DNA of 64,000 nucleotides from Pseudomonas sp. IB20 (GTDB lineage Bacteria; Pseudomonadota; Gammaproteobacteria; Pseudomonadales; Pseudomonadaceae): NCBI RefSeq assembly GCF_009707325.1, contig NZ_CP046103.1, positions 2,837,610 to 2,901,609 of the forward strand, read 5' to 3'. Shown piece by piece: positions 10,057 to 19,700 of this stretch (position 1 is its first letter; each line of letters starts with the position of its first letter). The notes under the pieces were generated by a model. It saw only the letters and a program-made list of their open reading frames with translations, ran no database searches and was not told where the DNA came from. The position numbers and the translations under genes were made by a program.

Positions 10057-11792
10057 TCGACCTGTGGCCGCACTGGTTCCGTCCTTGGTGGCTGTTGCTG
10101 TTGCCGCTGCTCGGCTGGCTGCTGTGGCAGCTGTGGCACCGGCAAAAGCGCGCCGGGCGCTGGCAGATGATCCTGCCGCCCGCCTTTCATGCGGTGTTGC
10201 TCAGTGGTGGCAACGGCCGCGAGAGCAAATCGCCGTGGGTGGTGCTCGGCATCGCCTGGCTGCTGGCCGTGTTGGCCTTGCTGGGCCCAAGCTGGCAAAG
10301 GGTTGAACAGTCCAGCCAGAAACCCGCCGACCCGCTGGTGGTGCTGCTGGAATTGACCCCGGAAATGCTCGCCACCGACAGCCCGCCCAATCGCCTGGAG
10401 CAGGCACGGCGCAAGCTGTATGACTTGCTGCAAGCGCGCGCCGACGCACCGACCGCCATCGTCGTGTATGCCGGCAGCGCCCACACCCTGGTGCCGCTGT
10501 CGGATGACCTGGCCACCAGCCGCAACCTGCTCGAAGCCCTGCGCCCCTCGATCATGCCCGTGCCCGGCCATCGCGCCGACCTCGCCGTGGAGAAAGCCCT
10601 GGGCTTACTCAAGCAAGGCGGCCTCGGCCAAGGGCGCTTGTTGCTGGTCGGCTCGTCCCTGTCGAAACAAGAACGCCAAGGCATCCGCCTGCAGTTGCAA
10701 GGCGCGCAGGCGCCGACCTTGTCGATCCTCGGCATCGGCAGCCGCGAAGGCACGCCGGTGACCCAGGAAAGCGGCGAGTTCCTCAAGGATGAACAAGGTG
10801 CGATCCTGGTGCCACGCCTCGACAGCCCGACCCTCAAGGCCTTCGCCAGCGAAATGGGCGGCCACTACCGCGCCGCGCGCCTGGACGACAAGGACCTGCG
10901 CCAACTCAACCTGCTCGATGGCCCGCAAACCCTGCGCAACGACGGCCAACTGTTGCACCTCGACAGCTGGGCCGACCAGGGTTACTGGCTGCTCCTGCCG
11001 CTGTTGCTGCTTGGCGCCTGCGCCGGGCGCCGCGGCTGGCTGTTTTGCCTGCCATTGCTGCTGTTGGTCGCGCCGCAGCCCAGCTATGCCTTCGAGTTTC
11101 AAGACCTGTGGCTGCGCCCCGACCAGCAGGGCCAGTACCTGCTGAAGAAAAAGCGCCCGGCCGAGGCTGCCGAACGCTTCGAGAACCCGCAGTGGCAAGG
11201 CGTTGCCCTGTATGAGGCGGGCAATTACGCCGAGGCGATCAAGCGCTTTGCGCTGAGCAACGACGCCTACTCCCACTACAATCGAGGCAATGCGCTGGCC
11301 AAGTCCGGCGAACTGGAAGCCGCCATCGACGCCTACGAACAGGCGCTGGAAGCCCAGCCCGACCTGCAACCGGCGCTGAAAAACAAAGCCTTGGTGGAAA
11401 GCCTGATGCAGCAACACGCTCAGCCTGACCCCGCCAAACCCGAAAAAAACGAGGATGACGAAACCACCCAACCCGGCCAAACTGCGCAACCGGGCACAAG
11501 CGGGCAAAGTGCTTCAGGCGGCGAACAATCGTCCCAAGGCCAGGGCGAGGCCGGCACGGGCGATACTCAAACCGGCGGCACGCCCAAAGCCGGCGGCAAC
11601 GACGTACCGGGCAGCGAACTGGGTGATGAACAAACCACCACCCCGCCGCTGCGCCCCGCCGATGCCAGGATTGACGGCGAGCATCGCCAAGCGTTGGAGC
11701 AATGGCTGCAGGAGATCCCGGACAACCCTGGCGAACTGCTGCGGCGCAAATTCTGGTACGAACAGCAACAACATCAGGACAAGACTCGATGA
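10053..11792 (+). CDS. batB: VWA and TPR domain protein, BatB/BatC type
   Basis: This protein of 579 residues starts with two membrane segments. A VWA-like domain follows in which the MIDAS is degenerate (LELTPEM replaces DxSxS). Two more membrane segments (around residues 310-350), TPR repeats (AVALYEAGNYAEAIKRF-like, about 380-460) and a disordered Gln/Gly/Pro-rich tail complete it. It therefore combines the BatB and BatC roles. The start at 10053 has GGAGG upstream and overlaps the batA stop (ATGA). A loss of metal binding is inferred from the altered motif, a usual division of labour with a paired active VWA protein. Confidence 0.85.
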   Translation: MIDLWPHWFRPWWLLLLPLLGWLLWQLWHRQKRAGRWQMILPPAFHAVLLSGGNGRESKSPWVVLGIAWLLAVLALLGPSWQRVEQSSQKPADPLVVLLELTPEMLATDSPPNRLEQARRKLYDLLQARADAPTAIVVYAGSAHTLVPLSDDLATSRNLLEALRPSIMPVPGHRADLAVEKALGLLKQGGLGQGRLLLVGSSLSKQERQGIRLQLQGAQAPTLSILGIGSREGTPVTQESGEFLKDEQGAILVPRLDSPTLKAFASEMGGHYRAARLDDKDLRQLNLLDGPQTLRNDGQLLHLDSWADQGYWLLLPLLLLGACAGRRGWLFCLPLLLLVAPQPSYAFEFQDLWLRPDQQGQYLLKKKRPAEAAERFENPQWQGVALYEAGNYAEAIKRFALSNDAYSHYNRGNALAKSGELEAAIDAYEQALEAQPDLQPALKNKALVESLMQQHAQPDPAKPEKNEDDETTQPGQTAQPGTSGQSASGGEQSSQGQGEAGTGDTQTGGTPKAGGNDVPGSELGDEQTTTPPLRPADARIDGEHRQALEQWLQEIPDNPGELLRRKFWYEQQQHQDKTR

Positions 11793-13429
11793 GCCGCCGC
11801 ACCACCCTTCTGCTCCTGCTCGCGTTAACGGCAGGCCACGCCCAGGCGGCGAACCTGGTTGCCAGCGTCGACCGCAGCCGCCTCAATTCCGGGGAAACGG
11901 TGGAGCTGACGGTGGAATCCAGCGACGTCACCCAGTTCGGCAAACCCGACCTGTCGCCCCTGGATGCGCAGTTCGAAGTCAGCGGCACGCGCCAGATCAA
12001 CCAACTCACCACCCTGGGTGGCGATAACCACGCCACCACGCGCTGGATCATCACCCTGTTGCCCAAGGAAAACGGCACGGTGGTGATTCCGCCGCTGCAA
12101 GTGGGCGAGCTCAAGACCCAGCCGATCAGCCTGCAAGTGGTCGAAACCGCCAGCCAGAACACCAGCGCCGAGCTGGCGCCGGTATTCATCGAAGCCAACC
12201 TCGACCAGAGCAGCGTGTACGTCCAGGCCCAGGCCTTGTTGACCGTGCGCGTGTACCACTCGGTGTCGCTGTACGACGACAGCAGCCTCACGCCGTTGCA
12301 GATCCCCGATGCACGCATCGAGCAACTGGGCGAGTCGCGCACCTACGAAAAAGTCATCAACAGCATTCGCCACGGCGTGATCGAGACCCGCTACGCGATC
12401 TACCCGCAGCACAGCGGCGCCTTGGTGATTCCAGCACAGACCTTCAGCGCCACCCTGGTGGAATCGCGCCCGCCCCAGGAGAACACGCTGCAAGGCACCA
12501 AGCCGGGCAAGCTGATTCACGTCAGCTCCGCCGAGCTGTCGCTGAACGTCAAGCCCAAGCCGGCGCTGTACCCGGCTGACGCCCCCTGGATACCGGCCCG
12601 CAGCCTGACCCTGACGCAAGCCTGGAACCCTGAGCCTGAGCGCGTACAAGTCGGCGACTCCCTGACCCGCAGCCTCACGGTCAAGGCCGAAGGCTTGTCC
12701 AGCGCGCAACTGCCGGCCCTGCCCAGCACCGACATCAACGGCCTGCGCCGCTACCCCGACCAACCGGTGCTCGCCAACCAGAACAACGACCACGGCCTGA
12801 CCGGCAGCCGCGAAGACCGCGAAGCGCTGGTGCCGACCCGCGCTGGCGCCGTCGAACTGCCGGCGGTGGAAGTGGTGTGGTGGAACACCCACGAAGACCA
12901 CCTCGAACGCACCAGCCTGCCCGCCCACACCCTGCAAGTGGCGACCAACCCGAGCCTGGTGGTGGACACGCCTGCCACGCCAACCGTGATTACAGCACCG
13001 GACGATGACCGCCTGTGGCTGTGGCAACTCAGTACACTGATCTTCATCTGCACCACCCTGCTGGGCTTTGGCCTGTGGTGGCGTGCGCGCCGCCAACCCG
13101 CCGTGCAGCGCACCGCGCAAACCGGCCCGAGCCCGCGCTCGCTGCTCGACGACCTCAAGCGCGCCACCCAGGCCAACGACCCGCAAGCCACACGCCAGGC
13201 ACTGGATGCCTGGGCGCGGCAACAGCCGGAAACCCTAGCGGATATGGCGGCGCGGTTTGTGCCGTTGTCGGATGCTCTCGACGGATTGAACGGCGCGCTC
13301 TACAGCGAAGGCGGCCATTTCTGGCTGGGCGAAGACTTATGGCGTGCGGTCAAAGCCATCCCGATAGCCGAGCGCGAACACGACCCGGCGACCGATACCA
13401 CCAGCTTGCCGCCGCTGTATCCCAAGTAA
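11789..13429 (+). CDS. batD: BatD oxygen-tolerance family protein
   Basis: This protein of 546 residues has a cleavable signal peptide (about residues 1-20, ending GHAQAA). A long periplasmic region of beta-rich repeats follows, then one C-terminal membrane segment near residues 405-425 with a cytoplasmic tail, as in BatD. It is the last gene of the MoxR-Bat operon and overlaps batB by ATGA. Bat proteins are associated with tolerance of oxidative or envelope stress, but the exact job in Pseudomonas is not settled. No terminator was seen right after it; a REPIN begins about 30 bp downstream. Confidence 0.88.
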   Translation: MSRRTTLLLLLALTAGHAQAANLVASVDRSRLNSGETVELTVESSDVTQFGKPDLSPLDAQFEVSGTRQINQLTTLGGDNHATTRWIITLLPKENGTVVIPPLQVGELKTQPISLQVVETASQNTSAELAPVFIEANLDQSSVYVQAQALLTVRVYHSVSLYDDSSLTPLQIPDARIEQLGESRTYEKVINSIRHGVIETRYAIYPQHSGALVIPAQTFSATLVESRPPQENTLQGTKPGKLIHVSSAELSLNVKPKPALYPADAPWIPARSLTLTQAWNPEPERVQVGDSLTRSLTVKAEGLSSAQLPALPSTDINGLRRYPDQPVLANQNNDHGLTGSREDREALVPTRAGAVELPAVEVVWWNTHEDHLERTSLPAHTLQVATNPSLVVDTPATPTVITAPDDDRLWLWQLSTLIFICTTLLGFGLWWRARRQPAVQRTAQTGPSPRSLLDDLKRATQANDPQATRQALDAWARQQPETLADMAARFVPLSDALDGLNGALYSEGGHFWLGEDLWRAVKAIPIAEREHDPATDTTSLPPLYPK

Positions 13430-13461
13430 ACCTCAGCTACCTGACACCACAATAATGCCTA

Positions 13462-14310
13462 TGTGGGAGCTGGCTTGCCTGCGATGCAGACACCTCGGTC
13501 ATCAAGTACACCGAGTTGATGCCATCGCAGGCAAGCCAGCTCCCACAGAAAAGCAGAGCACTGCGGTGCTGGCAGCGAACTCGGTCAAAATGTGGGAGCG
13601 GCTTGCGCGAGGCATGGCTGGTTATGCCTGACACACCGAGGTGCTTGCATCGCAGGCAAGCCAGCTCCCACAGAAAAGCAGAGCACTGCGGTGCTGGCAG
13701 CTAAACTCGGTCAAAATTGTGGGAGCGGGCTTGCGCGATGGCATCAACTGGTATGCCTGATACACCGAGGTGCCTGCATCGCAGGCAAGCCAGCTCCCAC
13801 AGAAAACAGAGCCCGGTGCTGGCAGCTAAACTCGGTCAAAATTGTGGGAGCGGGCTTGCTCGCTCCCACATGGATCTCGTACATCAGACAGAGAGTGTGC
13901 TGCTGTGCTTTTGCCTGCTTTTGCTTCACCGCCCTGACAGCCGACCTGATCTTCTGAACTCAATCTAATGTGGGAGCTGGCTTGCCTGCGATGGCATCAA
14001 CTGGTTATGCCTGATACACCGAGGTGCCTGCATCGCAGGCAAGCCAGCTCCCACAGAAAACAGAGCCCGGTGCTGGCAGCAAACTCGGTCAAAATTGTGG
14101 GAGCGGCTTGCCTGCGATGGCATCACTGGTTATGCCTGATACACCGAGGTGCTGCATCGCAGGCAAGCCAGCTCCCACAGAAAAGCAGAGCACTGCGGTG
14201 CTGGCAGCCAACTCGGTCAAAATTGTGGGAGCGGGCTTGCTCGCGAAGGCGGTGGGCAGTTACACATGAGCTGCTGACCCACCGCCTTCGCGAGCAAGCC
14301 CGCTCCCACA
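13462..14310. repeat. Tandem array of REPINs
   Basis: Six long inverted-repeat units lie head to tail at 13462-13547, 13591-13672, 13718-13801, 13969-14055, 14096-14179 and 14224-14310. A short REP pair also occurs at 13843-13870. Each unit has arms of the GTGGGAGC...GCTCCCAC type around a 30-40 nt loop. Most are joined by the same 41-47 bp spacer containing GTGCTGGCAGC and AACTCGGTCAAAA, giving a period near 129 bp. The last unit has a different arm (TCGCGAAGGCGG). A fragment of the long folded repeat (13871-13950) interrupts the array. No RAYT transposase gene is nearby. Confidence 0.9.
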
Positions 14311-14319
14311 TTGGGATCT

Positions 14320-14698
14320 CATTACATCAGCTAGATGGGTGTGCTCTGCTTCTGCTCTGCTTTTGCTTCTACCACTCAGGTCGGCTACTAGGCCGCCGTG
14401 CTCTTGCTTTTGATCTTGATCTGAGGCGCCCCGTTAAACCACGCTGGCCGAACGCAGGCTTGAATCCGTGGGTAACCCGGCAGGACGCCGGGTTAGCCGC
14501 GATGGGCCAAGGATGGCCCATGGCGGCGGCCCACGGATTCAAGCCTTCGTTCTGGCATGCCGAGCCTAGGCGAGGCACCGAGTGGTGGGGCGAGGACCTT
14601 TTGGTTACTTTTGGGTCCTTCCAAAAGTGACCCGCTGTAAGAGCGGAACCCTAGGTGGCCGTTACCGCAGCAACGGATATGTACTCAATCTACCTAAA
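14320..14698. repeat. Long folded intergenic repeat, copy B
   Basis: This is the second full copy of the element at 60-460. Outer stem 14450-14472 pairs with 14530-14552 (22 of 23 positions). It encloses a 9-bp hairpin (14473-14481 with 14487-14495, loop AGGAC) and a 13-position hairpin with one mismatch (14496-14508 with 14515-14527, loop AAGGA). A further hairpin of the GGTTACTTTTGGG type follows near 14600. Mismatches fall at different places in the two copies, so the fold is kept while bases vary. It abuts the REPIN array. Confidence 0.75.
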
Positions 14699-14831
14699 CC
14701 CCTGATCGACATGCATTGTTAAAGGCCAGCAATCCATATCTCTTTAACTTGCGGGAAGTTTCCTAGACAATCCTTCGGCCTTGCGCCTGCTCACTCCACT
14801 GGCTAGCCTTCGCTCCGTCGCTGCATATCAG

Positions 14832-14974
14832 CGATCAGGGGTGAGATCCTGTGATGTGATTAGGTGCCAAGTGCCACAACCGCGAGCAACATGCTCTATG
14901 GCGGCTGTGTGCGGGCAGACTTCGGTCTGACCGGGTGCTCCTGACCGGCAATCTCACCCCGCACATAGCTGCCA
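14832..14974 (+). promoter_or_regulatory. Structured leader upstream of DUF6124 gene
   Basis: A 17-bp stem joins 14899-14915 and 14958-14974, with two G-U pairs, and encloses a CAGAC-TTCG-GTCTG hairpin (14916-14929). In addition GGGGTGAGAT (14838-14847) is complementary to ATCTCACCCC (14951-14960). That pairing shares three bases with the long stem, so the two folds compete or stack. A further 10-bp inverted repeat joins 14699-14708 with 14832-14841. The element ends about 58 nt before the DUF6124 start. It may be an RNA leader or a small RNA; the ligand or partner is unknown. Confidence 0.55.
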
Positions 14975-15032
14975 CCTTTTGACGAGTGAGATCGGCAAAA
15001 GAATGGCTCCAGACCTTTCAGGAGTTTCATTC

Positions 15033-15332
15033 ATGAACAAAATCGTCCCAGACCCACCCCGCTTCACCCCCGACCGCGAAATCTTCGAGCGCGCCCTGAG
15101 CCACTACCTACAACCCGACTCACCGCCGTCTTTCTCCGCACATCACGACCTCAGCTTCGAAGACGCCCTCGCCCAACTCTGCGACCTGTTGCGCTGCGCA
15201 GCCGCCACCGCAGCGGCCTCCACCCAAGGGCTGTCCGCCGACCAACACCACCTGGCCGGCGCCACCGAGCACCTGATCAACAGCGCCAGAACCCTCGCCG
15301 ACCGCGCGCTGGACTGCCTGCACGCCGCATAA
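15033..15332 (+). CDS. DUF6124 family small protein
   Basis: This protein of 99 residues starts with a MNKIVPDPP-type N-terminus and has a helical, Ala-rich second half. Both features fit the DUF6124 proteins that are found in many copies in Pseudomonas genomes. It has no signal peptide or membrane segment. The start at 15033 is chosen because CAGGAG stands nine bases upstream and the N-terminus matches the family; the frame upstream runs into the structured leader. Function is unknown. Family assignment is from recalled sequence pattern. Confidence 0.75.
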   Translation: MNKIVPDPPRFTPDREIFERALSHYLQPDSPPSFSAHHDLSFEDALAQLCDLLRCAAATAAASTQGLSADQHHLAGATEHLINSARTLADRALDCLHAA

Positions 15333-15333
15333 C

Positions 15334-15431
15334 CCCTGTGGGAGCTGGCTTGCCGGCTCCCACATTCGATCTGGCCCGCGCACCCTGTGGGAGCTGGCTT
15401 GCCGGCTCCCACATTCGATCTGGCTCGTCCG
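15334..15431. repeat. Two tandem 49-bp REP units
   Basis: Two almost identical 49-bp units (15334-15382 and 15383-15431) each hold a GTGGGAGCTGGC...GCCGGCTCCCAC palindrome followed by ATTCGATCTGGC. They lie between the DUF6124 stop and sbcD and might fold the 3' end of the upstream mRNA. Confidence 0.85.
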
Positions 15432-15495
15432 CAGGCACTGTGTGGGCTTTTACAGGTAAACTCCCCTCCTTTTCATCTTCTCCACGGAGTTCGCC

Positions 15496-16737
15496 TTGCG
15501 TCTGTTCCACACCTCCGACTGGCACCTCGGCCAAAACCTGCATGGCCAGGAACGCGACTTCGAACACGCCTGTTTTCTCGAGTGGCTGCTGGGCCAATTA
15601 AACGCCGAGCAGCCAGATGCGCTGCTGATCGCCGGCGATATCTTCGACACGGTCAACCCGCCGCTCAAGGCCCAAGAGCGTCTGTATGACTTCATCATCA
15701 GCGCCCATGAACAAAACCCGAAACTCACGATTGTGATGATCGCCGGCAACCACGACTCCGGCTCGCGTATCGAATTGCCGGCGCCGCTGATGCGCCGCTT
15801 GCGCACGCATGCCTTGGGCCGCGTGCTGTGGCTGGATGACGGCCAACTGGATGCCGAACGTTTGCTGATCCCGCTGCCTGACGCCAAAGGCAAGATCGCC
15901 GCCTGGTGCCTGGCGCTGCCATTTTTGCGCCCGGCGGAAGTCACCGGCGCGCACTTGGGCGACGACTACCTGCGCGGCATCGGCCAAGTACATGAGTGGC
16001 TGATCGCCGCCGCCAACGCCAAACGCAAAAAAGGCCAGGCGCTGATTGCCATCAGCCATGCGCATATGGCGGGTGGCTCGGTGTCGGAAGACTCCGAGCG
16101 CAGCCTGATCATCGGCAATGCCGAGGCGCTGCCCGCCAAACTGTTCGATGCCAGCGTGGCCTATGTCGCCCTCGGCCATTTGCACAAGCCGCAGCAAGTG
16201 AATGGCGAAGAAAGGATTCGCTACAGTGGCTCGCCAATCCCCTTGTCGTTTTCCGAAATCGGCTACAAACATCAGATTCTCGATGTGACCTTTCAGGGCC
16301 AACGCCTGGTGAGTGTCGAGCCGCGCCTGATTCCGCGCTCGGTCAACCTGCAACGCCTGGAAGCCGCGCCGCTGGCGGATATCCTCAAGGTATTGGCCGA
16401 CCTGCCCGACATCGACCTGCTCGCCGAAACCCAACGCCACCCGTGGCTGGAAGTGCGCGTGCGCCTCGACGAGCCGCAACCGGACCTGCGCCAGCAAATC
16501 GAAACCGCCCTGCAAGGCAAAGCCGTGCGCCTGGTGCGCATCGCCGCTGAATACGCCGGCCAACGCGGCAGCGACAACACGGACGACGAGCGCCTGATCG
16601 AACTCGACCAGCTCACGCCCCAGGAGCTGTTCAGCCGCGCCTGGCAGGACAGCTACGGCAGTGAAGTGGATGAACAGACCTTGAAGGATTTCGCCGTGCT
16701 GCTCCAGGAAGTACAACAGGAGGGCGAACAGCCATGA
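15496..16737 (+). CDS. sbcD: SbcD, nuclease subunit of the SbcCD complex
   Basis: This protein of 413 residues is the Mre11-type nuclease subunit. It shows all phosphoesterase metal motifs: SDWHLG (residue 6), GDIFD (46), GNHDS (about 82), ISHAH and GHLHKPQ. With SbcC it cuts hairpins and blocked double-strand ends during replication and repair. It begins with a TTG codon, supported by ACGGAG nine bases upstream and by the usual MRLFHTSDWHLG N-terminus. The stop overlaps the sbcC start by four bases (ATGA), so the subunits are made together. Confidence 0.95.
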   Translation: MRLFHTSDWHLGQNLHGQERDFEHACFLEWLLGQLNAEQPDALLIAGDIFDTVNPPLKAQERLYDFIISAHEQNPKLTIVMIAGNHDSGSRIELPAPLMRRLRTHALGRVLWLDDGQLDAERLLIPLPDAKGKIAAWCLALPFLRPAEVTGAHLGDDYLRGIGQVHEWLIAAANAKRKKGQALIAISHAHMAGGSVSEDSERSLIIGNAEALPAKLFDASVAYVALGHLHKPQQVNGEERIRYSGSPIPLSFSEIGYKHQILDVTFQGQRLVSVEPRLIPRSVNLQRLEAAPLADILKVLADLPDIDLLAETQRHPWLEVRVRLDEPQPDLRQQIETALQGKAVRLVRIAAEYAGQRGSDNTDDERLIELDQLTPQELFSRAWQDSYGSEVDEQTLKDFAVLLQEVQQEGEQP

Positions 16738-19700
16738 AGATCCTCGCCATCCGCCTGAAAAACCTCGCCTCCCTGGCAGGCCCGTTTGAAATCGACTTTA
16801 CCGCCGAGCCCCTGGCCAGCGCTGGGTTGTTCGCCATCACCGGGCCGACCGGCGCAGGTAAAAGTACGCTGCTCGATGCGTTGTGCCTGGCGCTGTTTGG
16901 CGCAGTGCCGCGCCTGGGCGATACCGGCCAGGCCAAGATGCCGGATGCCGACAGCGATATTTCCATCGGCGACCCGCGCACCCTGCTGCGTCGCGGTACC
17001 GGCGGCGGTTATGCCGAGGTGGATTTCGTCGGCGTCAGTGGCCGTCGCTACCGCGCTCGCTGGGAAGCCAACCGTGCCCGCGACAAGGCCAGCGGCAAGT
17101 TGCAGAACAGCCGACAAAGCCTGATCGACCTCGACAGTGACCAACTGCTGGCCAGCCAGAAGACCGAATACAAAACCCAGCTGGAACTGGCCCTGGGCTT
17201 GAACTTCGAGCAGTTCACCCGTGCGGTGTTGCTGGCGCAAAGCGAGTTCAGTGCGTTTCTGAAGGCCAACGACAATGAGCGCAGCGAACTGCTGGAAAAG
17301 CTCACCGACACCGCGCTCTACACCCAGCTTGGCCGCCGCGCCTTCGATAAGGCCAAGGATGCCAAGGACGCGCATAAACAGCTGCAAGACCAAGCCACCG
17401 GCGTGGTGCCCCTGGCTCCCGAAGCCCGCGCCGAACTTGATCAACAGTTGGCCGAGGCCCAGCAACAGCTCAAGACCCAGCAGGCCCAGCTCAAGCAGTT
17501 GGAGCTGCAACACACCTGGCTCAAGGAACTGCGCGAATGGCAGGAGCGCCAGCACAGTGCGACGGAGCAACTGCAACGGGCTCAGGCGGACTGGGACGGC
17601 CAAGGCGCACAACGCCAGGACTTGAGCCGCCTGGAGCATTTGGCGCCGCAGCGCCATCAGTTTGCTCGGCAAGCTGAACTGGGCACATTGTTGACGCCCC
17701 TCGCTGCGCAGATTCAGCAGCATATCGAGCAGCAAACCGTGCTGCACACACGTCAGGAGCAGGCGCAACAGCAGCAAGCAGCCGCCCAGGCAACATTGGC
17801 CGACGCGCTGAAAACCCAGGCCGACGCCGTGCCATTGCTGCGTCAAGCGTTTGAGGAACAAAGCACCCTCGCCCACCTGACCAAGGACTTGGCCAAACGC
17901 ACCGAGGATAAACAGCAACACACCAGCGCCTGTACCGAAGGCCACACGTTACTCAAAGCGTTGCAGGACAAACACAGCCAAGTCGCCGAGGGCCTGCAAC
18001 GCCTGGCCGCTGAGCTTGAGCGCAGCGCCACTCTCGCCCCGCTGAGCGACGCCTGGAGCGCTTACCGCGATCGTCTGCAACAGTTGATGCTGGTCGGCAA
18101 TCGCCTGAATAAGGGCCAGGCTGAATTGCCGCAGCTGGAACAGCGCGCCACCACCGCCGCCGAGCAGTTCACCCAGCAACGCGACGCGTTGGACCTGCTG
18201 TATCAGGAAGCCGGCGCCGAGCCACACGCCGTCGCCGAGCAGATCCAGTTACTCGCCAGCCTGTTGCAGGACAACCGCAAACAGCAGCGCGCGTTTGAAG
18301 ACCTTACGCGCCTGTGGGACAGCCAGCAGCAGCTGGATCAACAGAGCGCCAACCTCACACAAAGACTCGCGGACGCGCAGCAGCAGCGCGAACAACTGAA
18401 CCAGAGCGGCCTGCGAACCAAGGCCGAGCTGACCATCGCCGAGCAAACCCTGACGGTGACCAAGCAACTGCTGGAACGCCAGCGCCTGGCGCGCAGTGCC
18501 AGTGTCGAAGAACTGCGCGAGCAGTTGCAGGATGACCAGCCGTGCCCGGTGTGCGGCAGCCATGAACATCCGTATCACCAGCCTGAAGCGCTGCTGCAAA
18601 GCCTCGGCCGACATGACGAAAACGAAGAAGCCACGGCGCAGAAAGCCGTCGATATCCTCAAGGAAAAACTCACCGAGTTACGTGGGGAAGTGGGCGGCCT
18701 GATCGCCCAGCAAAAGGAGTTCCTGCAACAGCAGGAGCAACTGGCGACGCAGCAACAAGCACTGAAACCGAGCCTGGATGCCCACCCGCTGGCCGCCTCA
18801 CTGTTCAATCAGGACGCCGCCAAGCGCAGCACTTGGTTGGCCCAGCAACTGGCGCAGTTGACGCAAAGCATCACCCAGGACGAACAACGCCAAGGCGCCC
18901 TGCTCAACCTGCAACAAAATGCCGGGCGTTTGCAGCAACAACTGCAAGCCGCCCAGGACGCCAGCCAGCAAGCCCGCCAGTTACTGGCGGACCAGCAACG
19001 CGAGCTGTCCAACGACCGTGAGCGCCTTGACGAAGAACTCAAGGCCTTCGCCGGCCTGCTGCCCGCCGAGACCCTCGACGGTTTACGCCGCGAACCGGCA
19101 GCGACCTTCATGCAGCTGGACCAGCACGTCAGCCAGCGTCTTGAGCAGCTTGGCCACCACCGCGATGAACTGGCCGAGCAGCAAGAACGTCAGCAGGCCA
19201 TCGAGAAAGAACAGACCCACCAGCAGCATCGCCAGCAGCAGCTGGACGCTTTGCACCTGCACGTCACCGAGTTGGCCACGCAACAACAGGCCGCACAGGA
19301 AAGACTCACGGCCCTGCTGGGCGATCACGCCAGTGCCGAACAGTGGCAACAGCAGCTGGAACAGACGGTGGTGCAGTCACGCCAGAGCGAAGCCGACGCC
19401 AACCAACAACTGCAAGAGATCCGCAGTGCGCTGGTGCAACTGGCCGCCGACCTCAAGGCGCAGCAGGAGCGCCTACAGGCGCTGGCGGCCGAGCAACATA
19501 GCCTCGGCGAGCGCCTGGGCGAATGGCGTGCCCTGCACCCTGAACTGGATGACGATGGGCTCACGCGCTTGCTGGGCTTTGATGACAGCCAAGTCAGCGC
19601 ACTGCGCCAGCAGCTGCAACACAGCGAAAAAGCCGTCGAGCAAGCCAAGGTGCTGCTGCAGGAACGCGAACAACGCCTCGCCGAGCATCAGGCTTTGCAC

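Noticed and set aside
13462-14310. CRISPR array
   Set aside because: Units are regular but each is itself a palindrome and the spacers are the same rather than unique; no cas genes are present.
13592-14630. Several open frames through the REPIN array (for example starting at 13968)
   Set aside because: They are translations of palindromic repeats, change frame between copies and lack ribosome sites.
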